In this document: one piece after another, positions 45,858 to 56,600 of the stretch
Numbering within the stretch: the first letter of the stretch is position 1
Layout of the letters: each line of letters begins with the position of its first letter
Source of the DNA: SHZL01 sp963784425
GTDB lineage: Bacteria > Pseudomonadota > Gammaproteobacteria > Xanthomonadales > SZUA-36
Reading direction: 5' to 3'
Assembly: GCA_963784425.1 (NCBI GenBank)
Contig: CAWARM010000016.1
Location: forward strand, 1-64,000
Length of the DNA: 64,000 bases
Made by a program: the position numbers and the translations under genes
The notes under the pieces: generated by a model
What the model saw: the letters and a program-made list of their open reading frames with translations, nothing else
What the model was told of the DNA's origin: nothing
Databases searched by the model: none

Positions 45858-45920
45858 GCCAACAGGCAACCGGTGATAATCCGGCGCCGGGCAAATGCTC
45901 CGGCGCCGGCCTGTTGTGGC
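45858..45920. other. Large GC-rich hairpin
   Basis: A perfect 10-bp stem (CCGGCGCCGG at 45881-45890 and again at 45900-45909) is enclosed by an outer imperfect stem, GCCAACAGGC (45858) with GCCTGTTGTGGC (45909-45920). It follows the stop of the metallophosphoesterase gene on the minus strand by 7 bp. It may be a terminator without a T-run or part of a structured RNA. Confidence 0.6.
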
Positions 45921-45926
45921 TACTGA

Positions 45927-46981
45927 CTAGTTAAGGACTACGGGAATAAAACTGAATACGTTCTCAGCATCCGGGTCCACGGTCATTTCCACCCAGCTGT
46001 TATCGGCATTGCCAAATACTTCCACCCGGGTGAAGTTGGGGGTCAGGCGGCCGTCATCGTCGACCATGGCCTTATCGATTTTGAAATAATGTGAATCGCC
46101 GTGTACCAGCAGTACCTGTCCAGGGAAAGTTTGCGTTTCGGCCACGAGCTCGTTCCAAAAGTCAGAATACCCATTGGCTGCAGTCAATGACGGCAGGAAG
46201 GCCCCATCATAACCGCCGTCGCTCAATTCAAACGGGAAGAATATATCCGCCTGGATGACGATGACGATGCCGGCGTAGTGCTTGTCCCTGGCTTCGGCGA
46301 AGGATTCTTGCAGCCAGGCGACGTTCATCGCGTTGCGCGCGGGGTATTCCGCGGTGGTCGCAATGCACTGGGCGTCCGTGCGCGTCGACTTGTTGTGACA
46401 CAGGCCTTTTGGAAGGAGAAGATCAGCAGCCGTTATCAGGTTGTTATTGCTGCCTGGAATGTGCAGCGACACGAATTCCACCTCGTTCTTCTCAAAGCGG
46501 CTGTTCTCGCTGTACTGCCTGCCCCAATGCACCCTGGCGTTTCAGCTTGATGGGGTGAGTGCCCTGGCTCTCGTTCGTGCTGAAGAACGTCGTGCGCAGA
46601 TAGCGCCAGCCGCTCGAGTGGATCGTAGCTGCCATTGCTGGTGCGGTGGCAGTCGGTCCATTCATTATCGCCAAGGGTATACACAGTAGGCGCTTTCAGT
46701 CGGTTGAAGATGTCTATCACTTCGGCACCGATGGCCGCGTCCGTGCACAGGGAGCTGCCGCTCTTGGTATCACCGGCAAACAGGGTGAAATCCAGCCTGT
46801 GGTCATTCATCGACTCAATGGTCTGGTCCACCAAAGCCGCACTGTCATCGTAGAATTCGTCCCCCCACAGCGCCACTTTCAGCACCTTGTGGGAGTCATT
46901 GTCTTCCCTGGCTTGCACAGCCTGGGGAATGCTTATCACGGCCGCCAGAATAAACGCCGCTTTCCATGATGGATTACGCAT
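45927..46981 (-). pseudogene. Exported metallophosphoesterase-like protein, two frameshifts
   Basis: A signal peptide (AFILAAVISIPQAVQA) is followed by TLFAGDTKSG, then TLGDNEWTDCHR, then VLLVHGDSHYFKID, the Asp/Asn/His pattern of calcineurin-like phosphoesterases. Frameshifts near 46611 (an extra C after DPLER) and 46530 (before HWGRQYSENSR) break the centre. Joined it is about 350 residues. The intact C-terminal part is 200 residues. The substrate is unknown. Confidence 0.75.
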
Positions 46982-47279
46982 AGATTACCTCGATGTCATA
47001 GGGTTGAAGTTCTGAGAAACACTCTCATCCGATTTGCAGGGAACAGCATAGGACTCGCGCATGACTGCGCCATTACGGTAGCGTTTCATTTTGGTGACGA
47101 GGGCCGGTTTCGCCACCCTGGCGCTCAGGCCAGACTCGCTTTGCCGAGTGCCTGCTTCGCCTTGACGCGTTGGTTTAAACCTCCATGACGAGAGGCACGT
47201 CTCAGCACAGGGTAAGTAAGCGCAATCTGGCGCCGTAAAATTGCGCTATCAAACTGCGCCCAAACTTCCTGGAGCTTTT

Positions 47280-50200
47280 ATGGATATCACCCGCGCCTCA
47301 TTGAATAACCCGGCTGCCGTCGCAGCAGCGCTCGCCCTGGTGGTGCTCTTCGGAGTGTTGGCGATGTTCGACCTGCCGCTGCAATTGTTTCCCGATATCG
47401 ACCGGCCGCAGATGTCGGTGGTAACCAACTGGCGCGCCGCATCACCCACGGAAATCGAGTCAGAAATCCTTGAGCCGCAGGAAGAAGTATTGGAAGGAAT
47501 GCCTGGAATGGAAGAGATGGAGGGTAACGCTTTTGCCGGCGGCAGCTTCGTCAATCTCACCTTTGAAGTGGGCACCGACATGCAGGCGGTGCTGGTCGAT
47601 GTGCTCGGGCGGCTGAACCGCCTGCCGCCGATGCCTGCTGACGCAGATCCGCCCGTAGTGCAGCTTTCAGCCGAAGACACCAACCAGAATCTTACCTATT
47701 TCTTTGTGCAGTTGCTGCCGGGCACGAAAGGCTCGATAGAAGATCACGATCGCTTTGTGCAGGACACGGTAAAGCCACGTATAGAGGCCATCCCCGGCGT
47801 GGCCCGCGTCGAAGTAAATGGCGTGATGCCCGAAGAAGTGAGTATCGATCTGGATCTGGTCAAGGCGGCCGATTATGGCATTGACGTGCCCTCCGTCGTC
47901 CGCCTTGCGGCCCGCTCCAGTGATGTTTCTGGTGGCCAGGTAGGTGTCGGCCGGCGGCAGTATACGCTGCGCTTTGCCGGGCGCTATCGCCCGGCGGACC
48001 TGGGTGAATTGATCCTGGCCTGGCGTGATGGCAGCCCGGTGAAACTCGGTGACATCGCAACGATCAGCGTCAAGCGTCCCACGCGAGACTTCATCAGCTA
48101 TCAAAACGGCAACCCTGCGATCGGCCTGCGCATTGTGCGCGAGACCGGCGCAAACGTATTGGCCACGCTGGATGCCGTCAAGGCCGAAGTTGCCGCGCTG
48201 CGTGAAGGTCCATTGAAGGAGCGCGGCTTGGCGATCGAGCAGAGCTTCGATTCGGGTTTGTTCATCAATCGCGCGATTGGCCTCTTGTCCGGTAATCTGC
48301 TGGCCGGCAGCCTGCTTTCCATTGGCTGCCTGTGGTGGTTTCTGCGCGATCGCCGCGCCACGATCCTGATCGCATCCACCATTCCAGCATCGCTGCTGGC
48401 AACATTCGTGGTGCTCAGTCTGGCCGGTCGCAGCCTCAACGTGATTTCACTGGCGGGTCTCGCGTTTGCCGTAGGCATGGTGATGGACGCTGCCATCGTG
48501 GTCGCTGAAAACATCGTACGGCTCAAGGAAGAGGGTAAGCTCCCTACAGACGCTGCCTACATGGGCACACGCCAGGTGGTCGGCGCCCTGATCGCATCGA
48601 CCGTCACAACGATTGCCGTATTTTTGCCAGTGCTTTTCCTCAAGGACGTCGAGGGACAGTTATTTGCCGACCTCGCCATCACCATCTCCATCGCGGTCGC
48701 CATTTCATTGCTCATCGCGATAACACTGCTGCCTGCAGCGGCCGGCGAATGGCTGCGCGCCAAGCAATTCGGTGGCACCGTGGCAACACACTGGGAGACG
48801 ATTACACGCTGGATCATGCAACAAACCGGCACGCGCCGGCAACAGGTGCTGTGGGTGCTGGGCCTGGTCATCGGACCAGTCGTCATGATCCTGTTAATGG
48901 CGCCCAAGCTGGATTACCTGCCGCCGGTGAAGCGCGCTGCGATTGATACGTTTTTTAACACGCCGCCAGGCATGAACGCGGAGCAGACGGACAAGGAAAT
49001 TTTCTCCGTGGTGCGTGAACGCATGGCGCCCTATATGAAAGGCGACAAGCAACCACAACTGAAGAACTGGTATATCCTGAGCTGGCCCAACGGCGGCACG
49101 TTGGGCGCACGTGTTGTCGATGAAAACCGCATCGGCGAAATGGAAAGCATCATTCGCGACGAAATCGTGGTCGGCCTGCCCGACACTACCTCGTTTACTG
49201 CCGAAGGGGAGTTGTTTGGAGGCTTCGGCGGCTCCTCGCGCGCCATATACATCCATCTGCAATCCGGTGATAGCGAACGGCTCAATGCGGCTGCCACGCA
49301 GGGCAGCGATCTCCTGCAGGACGCCTTTCCTGGAGCCAACGTACAGATCTTTCCGCCGGTCGACACCAGCAACGCCGAGCTGCGCGTGCAACCCGATGAT
49401 CGTCGTCTCGCCGAGGTCGGCTGGACTCGCAGCGACCTGGGCACCGTGGTTCGCACTCTGGGCGATGGTACCTGGCTGGGCGAGAATTTTGATGGTGACC
49501 AGCGCATGGACATCATCCTGCGGGGCAAGGGCTGGAGCGACCCGGAGCAGCTGGCGACCGTGCCCTTGAGCACCGGTAACGGCAGCGTGCTTCCGCTCGG
49601 TGAACTGGCACACGTTGAAACGGTGATGACCGCACCCCAGCTGCGCCGCATCGATCGTCGTCGCACGGTGACCCTGACCATCGATCCGCCGGCAACGCTT
49701 TCGCTCGAAGATGCACTTGCCGTCGTCAACGGACAGGTGCTGCCGCTGCTGCGTCGTGAGCTGCCAGCGGACGCAAGCATCAAGGTCGGAGGCAGCGCCA
49801 ATCAGCTCGACAAGATCGTGGCGACGATGTCGAAAAATTTCGCGCTGGCCTTGCTGGTGTTATTCCTGCTGATGGCCGCGATGTTCAAGTCGCTGAAGGA
49901 CTCTGCCCTGGTTATCGCGACCATGCCACTGGCCATTTTCGGTGGCGTGCTGGGCCTGAGGGCGCTGGGCTTGTTTACTTTCCAGTCGCTGGACCTGATG
50001 TCCATGATCGGTTTTGTCATGCTGCTCGGCATGGTAGTTAACAACTCCATCCTGCTGGTGACGCAGACACGCGAAGCCGAGAGAGAAGGCCTGGATATCG
50101 ATGCAGCGGTCGAGCAGGCCTTGACGCAACGGCTGCGGCCGATATTCATTGGCGCGCTGACCGGTGTCGTGGGTTCCTTGCCGATGGCCATCAATCCCGG

Positions 50201-50408
50201 GCCCGGCGCAGTGATTTATCGCGGCCTGGCCGCCGTCACGGTCGGTGGCGTTGGCTTCTCAATGCTATTCACCGCGCTATTGATTCCTGCGGCACTGCGC
50301 TGGCTGGGCCAGCGACGCGCAGTACGCCCGGCACGGGTAGCTGAGCTGCCTGATCCGACAGAGCGGTGGTACGGCGTAGCCCGATACCTTGCATCAAGTC
50401 TCTTTTAA
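47280..50408 (+). CDS. RND efflux permease (AcrB-superfamily)
   Basis: About 1042 residues from ATG 47280, with GGAG 8 bp upstream. Two repeated halves each have a large periplasmic domain and six membrane helices. In TM4, AVGMVMDAAIVVAENIVR has one Asp where drug pumps usually have two. It pumps substrates out of the periplasm or membrane with proton uptake. The adaptor gene follows 18 bp downstream. No outer-membrane channel gene is in the pair, so it probably borrows one. The substrate is unknown. Confidence 0.9.
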   Translation: MDITRASLNNPAAVAAALALVVLFGVLAMFDLPLQLFPDIDRPQMSVVTNWRAASPTEIESEILEPQEEVLEGMPGMEEMEGNAFAGGSFVNLTFEVGTDMQAVLVDVLGRLNRLPPMPADADPPVVQLSAEDTNQNLTYFFVQLLPGTKGSIEDHDRFVQDTVKPRIEAIPGVARVEVNGVMPEEVSIDLDLVKAADYGIDVPSVVRLAARSSDVSGGQVGVGRRQYTLRFAGRYRPADLGELILAWRDGSPVKLGDIATISVKRPTRDFISYQNGNPAIGLRIVRETGANVLATLDAVKAEVAALREGPLKERGLAIEQSFDSGLFINRAIGLLSGNLLAGSLLSIGCLWWFLRDRRATILIASTIPASLLATFVVLSLAGRSLNVISLAGLAFAVGMVMDAAIVVAENIVRLKEEGKLPTDAAYMGTRQVVGALIASTVTTIAVFLPVLFLKDVEGQLFADLAITISIAVAISLLIAITLLPAAAGEWLRAKQFGGTVATHWETITRWIMQQTGTRRQQVLWVLGLVIGPVVMILLMAPKLDYLPPVKRAAIDTFFNTPPGMNAEQTDKEIFSVVRERMAPYMKGDKQPQLKNWYILSWPNGGTLGARVVDENRIGEMESIIRDEIVVGLPDTTSFTAEGELFGGFGGSSRAIYIHLQSGDSERLNAAATQGSDLLQDAFPGANVQIFPPVDTSNAELRVQPDDRRLAEVGWTRSDLGTVVRTLGDGTWLGENFDGDQRMDIILRGKGWSDPEQLATVPLSTGNGSVLPLGELAHVETVMTAPQLRRIDRRRTVTLTIDPPATLSLEDALAVVNGQVLPLLRRELPADASIKVGGSANQLDKIVATMSKNFALALLVLFLLMAAMFKSLKDSALVIATMPLAIFGGVLGLRALGLFTFQSLDLMSMIGFVMLLGMVVNNSILLVTQTREAEREGLDIDAAVEQALTQRLRPIFIGALTGVVGSLPMAINPGPGAVIYRGLAAVTVGGVGFSMLFTALLIPAALRWLGQRRAVRPARVAELPDPTERWYGVARYLASSLF

Positions 50409-50426
50409 CACGCCAGGGAGCATGCC

Positions 50427-51539
50427 ATGCGCGTCACCCGTAAACAGGTTTTTATAGCCCTAGCCATCACGATGTTTTTCGGCATCGCGTTTACTTCCAG
50501 CAAAACCGGATCGGTACAGGCGCAGGCGGCGACCTCCAATGACCCAGCACCCGTCGTGGTAGAAGTCGAAGCGGCCGTCACATCGACTATCGCGCCCCGG
50601 CAATGGGTGCCCGGCAGTGTCGGCAGCCGCCATGATGCACACGTTGCCAGTGCCGAAAGCGGCAGGGTAATCCAGGTTGCCGAAGTGGGCTCCCAGGTGC
50701 GCCAGGGAGAGGTGCTTGCCAGGGTTGATGACGAGGCTCTGGCGCTTGCCGTCAGGCAGGCCGAAGCCAATCTGCAACGTACCGAGTCACGGCGTGAATA
50801 TGCAGAACGCCAGGCCACGCGCATGGAGGCTATGGAGCAACGATCAAGCATCGCCGAGGCGCAACTCGACCAGATCCGAACCGATCGTGACGAGCGTCGC
50901 CAGGAATCAGCCGAAGCAAGCGTTGCACTCGCCGATGCCCAACGCCGCTTGCGCGATGCGACCATACGCGCGCCGTTTGACGGCACGGTCGCCGAGCGCT
51001 TTGTTGAAGTCGGCGAGCATCTCGATGTGGGTGCGCCGGTAGTGCGCCTGGTCAATACGGTTGACCTGGAGATCATTGCGCGTGCGCCGGTTGCCATGGC
51101 CGCTGTCCTCAAGTCCGGCGCTGACGTACAGATCCGCGACGGGCAACGCCTGCAGGACGCAAAACTGCGTGTAGTGGTGCCGGTTGGGGATGCGGCTTCG
51201 CGCCAACTGGAAGTGCGCGTTGTGCTGGGGGCATCGGCATGGACGGTAGGTAGCGCAGTGGAGGTTGGCCTGCCCAGCAACAACGGGCGCGCCGCTATCG
51301 CCGTACCGCGCGATGCGCTGGTGCTGCGCAACGACGGGACCTACGTGTTTCGCATCAACGCCGAAGGCAAAGCCGAGCGGTTGAGCGTGGAAACCGGTGA
51401 GTCCCAGGGCGAAATGATCGAGGTGCTCGGCGGAGCACTGGCCGACGGTGACATGCTGGTGACGCGCGGTGCAGAACGCCTGGAGCCCGGGCAAAAGGTA
51501 GCGATTGGCACACGGGAAGGTGCAGTAGCGGTCTTGTGA
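50427..51539 (+). CDS. RND efflux periplasmic adaptor (membrane fusion protein)
   Basis: 370 residues with an N-terminal signal/anchor (VFIALAITMFFGIAFTSS). A lipoyl-like half (SGRVIQVAEVGSQVRQGEVLARVDD), a coiled-coil hairpin of about 80 residues and the second half DATIRAPFDGTVAERFVEVGE are typical of the family. It bridges the permease at 47280 and a TolC-like channel. The gene is convergent with the sensor kinase with 13 bp between stops. Confidence 0.9.
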   Translation: MRVTRKQVFIALAITMFFGIAFTSSKTGSVQAQAATSNDPAPVVVEVEAAVTSTIAPRQWVPGSVGSRHDAHVASAESGRVIQVAEVGSQVRQGEVLARVDDEALALAVRQAEANLQRTESRREYAERQATRMEAMEQRSSIAEAQLDQIRTDRDERRQESAEASVALADAQRRLRDATIRAPFDGTVAERFVEVGEHLDVGAPVVRLVNTVDLEIIARAPVAMAAVLKSGADVQIRDGQRLQDAKLRVVVPVGDAASRQLEVRVVLGASAWTVGSAVEVGLPSNNGRAAIAVPRDALVLRNDGTYVFRINAEGKAERLSVETGESQGEMIEVLGGALADGDMLVTRGAERLEPGQKVAIGTREGAVAVL

Positions 51540-51552
51540 CTACTTCCCGGGC

Positions 51553-52986
51553 CTAAGCAGCCTGTCCGTTTACACGGTTGAACGTGAGAGTAACCCTGAG
51601 CCCGGGTGATGCATCACCGAGCTCAAGAACAGCATCGTGCAGGCGCGCAATAGCTGCCACAATGCTGAGTCCCAGTCCGAACCCTGGTCCCAACCCCGAA
51701 CCCGGGCCGGATCCATTGCCCCATGTGCCTTTCCGGGTAAGCCCGGTCGTCCCGCGACTGCTGTCCAGTTGCACAAATGTCTCCAATACGTCGGAGTGAC
51801 GTTCGGCTGGAATGCCTTGGCCAGTATCACTGACGGTAATACGCACGGTGGGGCCGTCGGTTTGCGCGGAAATCGTAATTCGTGTACCCGTCGGCGTATG
51901 TCGCATGGCGTTCTCGACCAGGTTGGCCAGTGCCTGCGAGAGCAACTCGCTGTCGCCGCGCAAGCAAACATCAGCCGTGCCATCGGTGATCAAGGCACGA
52001 CCCGAAGCCTCGACATCCGGCCGGTAGGCGTCGGCCAATCGTTCGATCAGCGCCGCTGCATCAAGGTCGACAAAGCGCGACCGTGCGGCGCCGGCTTCGA
52101 TTTCGGCCAGCCGCAGGATAGCGTCAAACGCCCGCAGGACCTCCTCCACTTTGCTCTCAGCGGCTTCGATGGCCTGTAGCCGCTCTTCGGCAGTGGCTGC
52201 GGAACGCGCCTGTTCCAGTCGCTGTTGCACGTGCGAAAGGGGTGTGCGCAGGTCGTGCGCAACATCGCTGGAAACGCGTCGCAGGCTGCGAACCAGTTCG
52301 TCGATGTGGTCGAGCATGCGGTTTACGCTCAGGCCCAACTGGTCGAGGTCGTTTGCTGATCTGCCGGCACGGGGTGTGAAGCGTGCCGTGAGCCGGCCTG
52401 CCGATACCTGGCCCAGGGTTTCGGTCAGAGCGTCCACCTGCGCCAATGCCCGCCGGGTTACAACAACCCCGACTACCAGCCCCAGCAATACCGTTGCACT
52501 GCCTATCCACAACAATGCCCGCAGCACGGCATCGCGCACCGCCTCGGCACGGCGTAAATCGTCGCCGACCGACAGTCGCGAGCCGTCTCCCATGGTGGCC
52601 GTCAATACCAGCATTTCCTCGCGGTTTTCTGCACCCGGTGCGGCATCGGGGAGCTCAATGCGGTGCCAGCCATCCGGCGTATTCATCAATGGCAGGTCAC
52701 CAGCGAGGTGTTGGCCCGATCCATCTACCAGCCAGTATTCAAGCGCGCCCGGGCGCTCTGCGCGCACTTCGATAGCGGCTATCGCGGCGGCCAGGCCTTC
52801 GCCGCGGATTTCCTGCTCCATGGCTTCGACTTCGAGCCGGATACGCTCACGCAGATCGCTTTCAGCTGCCGAGCGGGCGGCAACCCAGGTCAGCGCAATG
52901 GCCAAAGAAAAAGATGCCAGCACCAGTCCCCCATAGATCAATGCGAGGCGAATGCCGGTGGAGGCGAAAAGGTGCTTAGTGCGCAC
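51553..52986 (-). CDS. Sensor histidine kinase of the heavy-metal RND operon
   Basis: About 477 residues from GTG 52986, which overlaps the response regulator stop by 11 bp. It has an N-terminal membrane helix, a periplasmic domain of about 120 residues, a second helix and HAMP (VGVVVTRRALAQVDAL), HisKA (SDVAHDLRTPLSHVQQRL) and HATPase (NLVENAMRHTPTGT, GLGLSIVAAIARLH). This matches CusS/QseC-type kinases. The last gene of a five-gene operon, it presumably senses the metal or stress that the pump removes. Confidence 0.9.
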   Translation of the reverse strand: MRTKHLFASTGIRLALIYGGLVLASFSLAIALTWVAARSAAESDLRERIRLEVEAMEQEIRGEGLAAAIAAIEVRAERPGALEYWLVDGSGQHLAGDLPLMNTPDGWHRIELPDAAPGAENREEMLVLTATMGDGSRLSVGDDLRRAEAVRDAVLRALLWIGSATVLLGLVVGVVVTRRALAQVDALTETLGQVSAGRLTARFTPRAGRSANDLDQLGLSVNRMLDHIDELVRSLRRVSSDVAHDLRTPLSHVQQRLEQARSAATAEERLQAIEAAESKVEEVLRAFDAILRLAEIEAGAARSRFVDLDAAALIERLADAYRPDVEASGRALITDGTADVCLRGDSELLSQALANLVENAMRHTPTGTRITISAQTDGPTVRITVSDTGQGIPAERHSDVLETFVQLDSSRGTTGLTRKGTWGNGSGPGSGLGPGFGLGLSIVAAIARLHDAVLELGDASPGLRVTLTFNRVNGQAA

Positions 52987-53650
52987 GCAGCACGTAACCG
53001 GCGCCACGCACCGTGTGGATAAGGGGTACGTGGTTGCCACGGTCAATTTTTGCGCGGATACGGCTCACGTGGGTATCGACGATATTGCTCGCGGGGTTGA
53101 AGTGAAAGCCCCAGATGTTTTCCAGCAGCATGGTACGGGTGACTACCCGGCCAGCATGCAGCATCAGGTATTCGAGCAACTGGAATTCGCGCTGCTGCAG
53201 TTCGAGCGGCGTATCACCGCGCACGGCCGTGCGACTCAAGCGGTCCAGCCTCAGATCGCCCACCTGCAGAACCGAAACTTCTTCGCGCAACGGCGGCCGC
53301 CGTGACAGTGCATTGATGCGTGCGCGCAGCTCGGCAAAGGAAAAAGGCTTGACCAGGTAATCATCGCCACCGGCTTCAAGGCCCTGCACCCGGTCGGCAA
53401 CGGCGCCGAGCGCCGTCAGAAACAGCACCGGTGCCGTCATCCCGGCAGCGCGCAGGGACTTCACCATGGAAATACCGTCGAGCGCCGGAATCATGCGATC
53501 GACGACCAGCAGGTCATAGGCGACTTCGCTGGCCTGGTGCAGTCCATCGAGGCCGTTGCCAGCCATGTCGACCGCATGGCCTTCCTCGCGCAGACCGCGG
53601 GCGACGTAGTCGCGGGTTTCCTGATCGTCCTCAACCAAGAGAATGTGCAA
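52976..53650 (-). CDS. OmpR-family response regulator (CusR-like)
   Basis: The 224-residue protein has a receiver domain (LLVEDDQETRDYVARGL, DLLVVDRMIPALDG with the phospho-Asp, LVKPFSFAELRARI) and a winged-helix DNA-binding domain (NIWGFHFNPASNIVDTHVSR, TVRGAGYVLRAH). It starts 18 bp after the RND permease stop and is coupled to the kinase gene. It probably activates its own operon; a CusR-like operator was not identified. Confidence 0.92.
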   Translation of the reverse strand: MHILLVEDDQETRDYVARGLREEGHAVDMAGNGLDGLHQASEVAYDLLVVDRMIPALDGISMVKSLRAAGMTAPVLFLTALGAVADRVQGLEAGGDDYLVKPFSFAELRARINALSRRPPLREEVSVLQVGDLRLDRLSRTAVRGDTPLELQQREFQLLEYLMLHAGRVVTRTMLLENIWGFHFNPASNIVDTHVSRIRAKIDRGNHVPLIHTVRGAGYVLRAH

Positions 53651-53668
53651 CTTATACCCCCGTCTGGT

Positions 53669-56600
53669 TTACTGCGCGGCGCCTTCAGGAACCGTACCGG
53701 CACGATGACGATAAGCCAGTATAAGGGGTGGCAGCAACAGCAGGCTCAACAAGGTTGATGTGGCCAGTCCGCCCAGTATCACCGTGGCCATGGGACCCTG
53801 CACTTCGCGGCCGGCCTCGCCGGACCCCATTGCCAGTGGCACCATGCCCAGTCCCGTCACCAGTGCGGTCATCAGGATGGGTGCCAGCCGCTCGCGCGTG
53901 GCGCGCAGCACGGTCTGCATATTCCACGCCGCGCCTTCCCCGGCGACCAGAAAATCGGCATGCGCCACCAGCAGTATCGAATTGCGTGCGGCAATGCCGA
54001 ACAGGGTGACGAAGCCGACCAGGGCGCCAAGTGAAATCACGCCACCGGTCAGTGCTACGGCCACCACGCCGCCGGCCAATGCAGATGGCGCACTCGACAG
54101 GATCAGCACGGCCGGCCGCCCGCCACCAAAGGCCAGGATCAGCAAAGCAATGATGCCGACGGCGGCCACCACGACGTTGATGAGTAGCTCCTGTTCCGCG
54201 GCTCGCTGTCCTTCAGCGGCGCCGGAATACTCGAGATACACGCCAGGCGGCAGGGTTACGCCTGCAGCGACCGCAGCTTGAATCTGCCGGGCCAGGCCGG
54301 CCACGTCCGCCCCGGTTGAATTGGCCGTGACTACCTGGCGGCGGCGTCCGCCATCGTGCAGCACTTCGGAACGGGTAGCGCTCAGGGCCACGGTTGCAAC
54401 TTCGTCCAGGCGAACAAGCCGGCCATCAACGCTTCGTACCGTAATTCCGCCCGCCGCCTCGGGGTCGGAAGAAAATGGCGCCGGCAAGACTACCGCGACA
54501 TCGGTAATGCGAGGGCCATCTGTAACCTGGGCGATAGTGCTGCCCTGGTAGGCGGTCTCGACTGCGCCATATACGTCGCTCGCTGACACGCCGCGCAGCG
54601 ACATCCGGGCTGGAATCATGTCAATAATCAGCGCAGGTGCCCCGGGGGTGGTCTTGATTTGCACGTCGGTGGCGCCTGGAACCTCACGCAGCACTGCGGC
54701 AATGTCGGAGGCAACATGGTCGAGGACATCGAGGTCGGGCCCATAGGCACTGATCGCCACAGCCGCCGTTTCACCGGACAAGGATTCGCCAATGCGGTCG
54801 CCCAGGAAGGTCAGCGCTTCGGACTGGATGCCGGGGTAGGTGCCAAGTACGTCGCGAATACGCTGCAGGATCACATCTTCCTGTTCACCCGTGACTTGCT
54901 CCAGTTGGACATGAAACTCGCTGCGTTGAGGTGGAAACGGGTCTTCGCTGGCCGCCGTGCGGCCAATCTGCATTTCAACGGTGGCGATGCCGGGGATAGC
55001 CAGCAAGTCGGAGGTGAGGCGCTCGCCGACACCGCGCATCCATTCGATTGACACCCCGTTAGGGCCACTGACCTGCAGTACGTAATGGCGTTCGCGGAAG
55101 GCCGGCAACAGTTCCGCGCCAAAGGACAGGAACCCGGCGAGTGCTGCGGCGCCGATCAATCCAGTCAGCGCAAGGGCGAGTCCCGGGCGCTGACATAGCG
55201 GTCGCAATACGCGCTCGTGCAAGCGCTTGGCGCGCGCCAGCAGCGCCGGCTCTTCGGGAGGTGAGGAATGCTCGAGCAGCAACAAGGCCAGCGCTGGTGT
55301 CAGCGTGATGGCAACCAGCAGCGAGGCCACAGTTGCGAGCAGAAAGGACCAGGCCAGAGGGGCAAAGAAAGCGCCTTGCAGGCCGCTCAGGAACACCACC
55401 GGCATCATGGTGAGCGCAAGCAGGAAAGTGGCATACACTACCGGGGCGCGCACTTCGACCGCGGCTGCCAGCACCACATCGAAGGCAGGAGTGGTGCCGC
55501 GTTGACGCAAGCGGCGCACAATGTTTTCGGTGCCGATCACGGCGTCGTCGATCACCACCCCGAGGGCCACGGCGAGGCCTCCGAGGGTCATGGTGTTGAT
55601 CGTATGGCCCAGCTGGTCGAGCACGATCAGGGCCGCCAGTAGCGACATCGGAATCGATACGAAGGCGACCAGGGCAACCCGCAGGTTGCGCATAAAAGCC
55701 AGCAGGACGAGGGTAATCAGCACCGCACCCAGCAGCAGGTCGCCGCGAATACCGGCCAGTGCCGTTTCAATGAAGTTGGCCGGCCGGTGCAGGGCGGGAT
55801 ACAGGTGCACGCCGGCAGCTTCCAGGGCTGGCTTGAGTTCGGCGAGCGCCGCTTCGACGGCGCGCGTGGTGGTGAGCGTGTTGGCGCCAAATTGGCTGGC
55901 AGTGGAAATAAGCACACCCGGCTTACCCATGATCAGCGCATCGCCGAAGGGTGGCGTGGCGGTATAGACCACTTCAGCGACATCACCAATCCGTACAGGT
56001 TCTGCACCGCCGCCAATGACCGCAGCGGCCAGTTCATCGGGGGTAACCGCTGAGCCACGGGGCTCGATCAGGATGCGCTGCGCGGTGGTGTCAACAAAGC
56101 CCCCACCGCGAATCTGCGTGGCGGCCTGCACAGCCGAGATGACATCGGCCAGGGTGAGCTGGCGCGCGATCAGATCGAGGTTACGCACGCGCACCTCCAG
56201 GCGCCGCAACTCTCCGCCGAATACTGTGGCGCGTGCAACGCCAGGCACTGACAACATGCGGGGGCGCACGGTCCACTGTGCAAGATCCCGCAGCTCCATC
56301 GGTGAAAGCCGGTCGCTCTGCAGCCCGACTTTGAGCAGGTCCATGGTGGAGGAAGTCAGCGGTGAAATGGTTGGAGAGGCAACGCCGGCCGGCAGGTGGC
56401 CGGCCAACTCCGCCAGGCGCTCGGCAATCACCTGCCGGGCACGGTAGGGATCCTCACCTTCGCGGAACACGACGTTGATGATCGCCAGGCCCTGGATTGA
56501 TTCGGACCGCACCGAGGATACGCCGGTAGCACCGTTAATGGCCTCCTCCACCGGCCGCGTGACCAGCAACTCAACCTGCTCAGCGACCATGCCCGCTGCT

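Noticed and set aside
46982..47279. RNA gene or riboswitch in the 298-bp divergent gap before the RND permease
   Set aside because: I found no tRNA-like cloverleaf, terminator pair or known riboswitch core; only a ribosome binding site for the permease is convincing.
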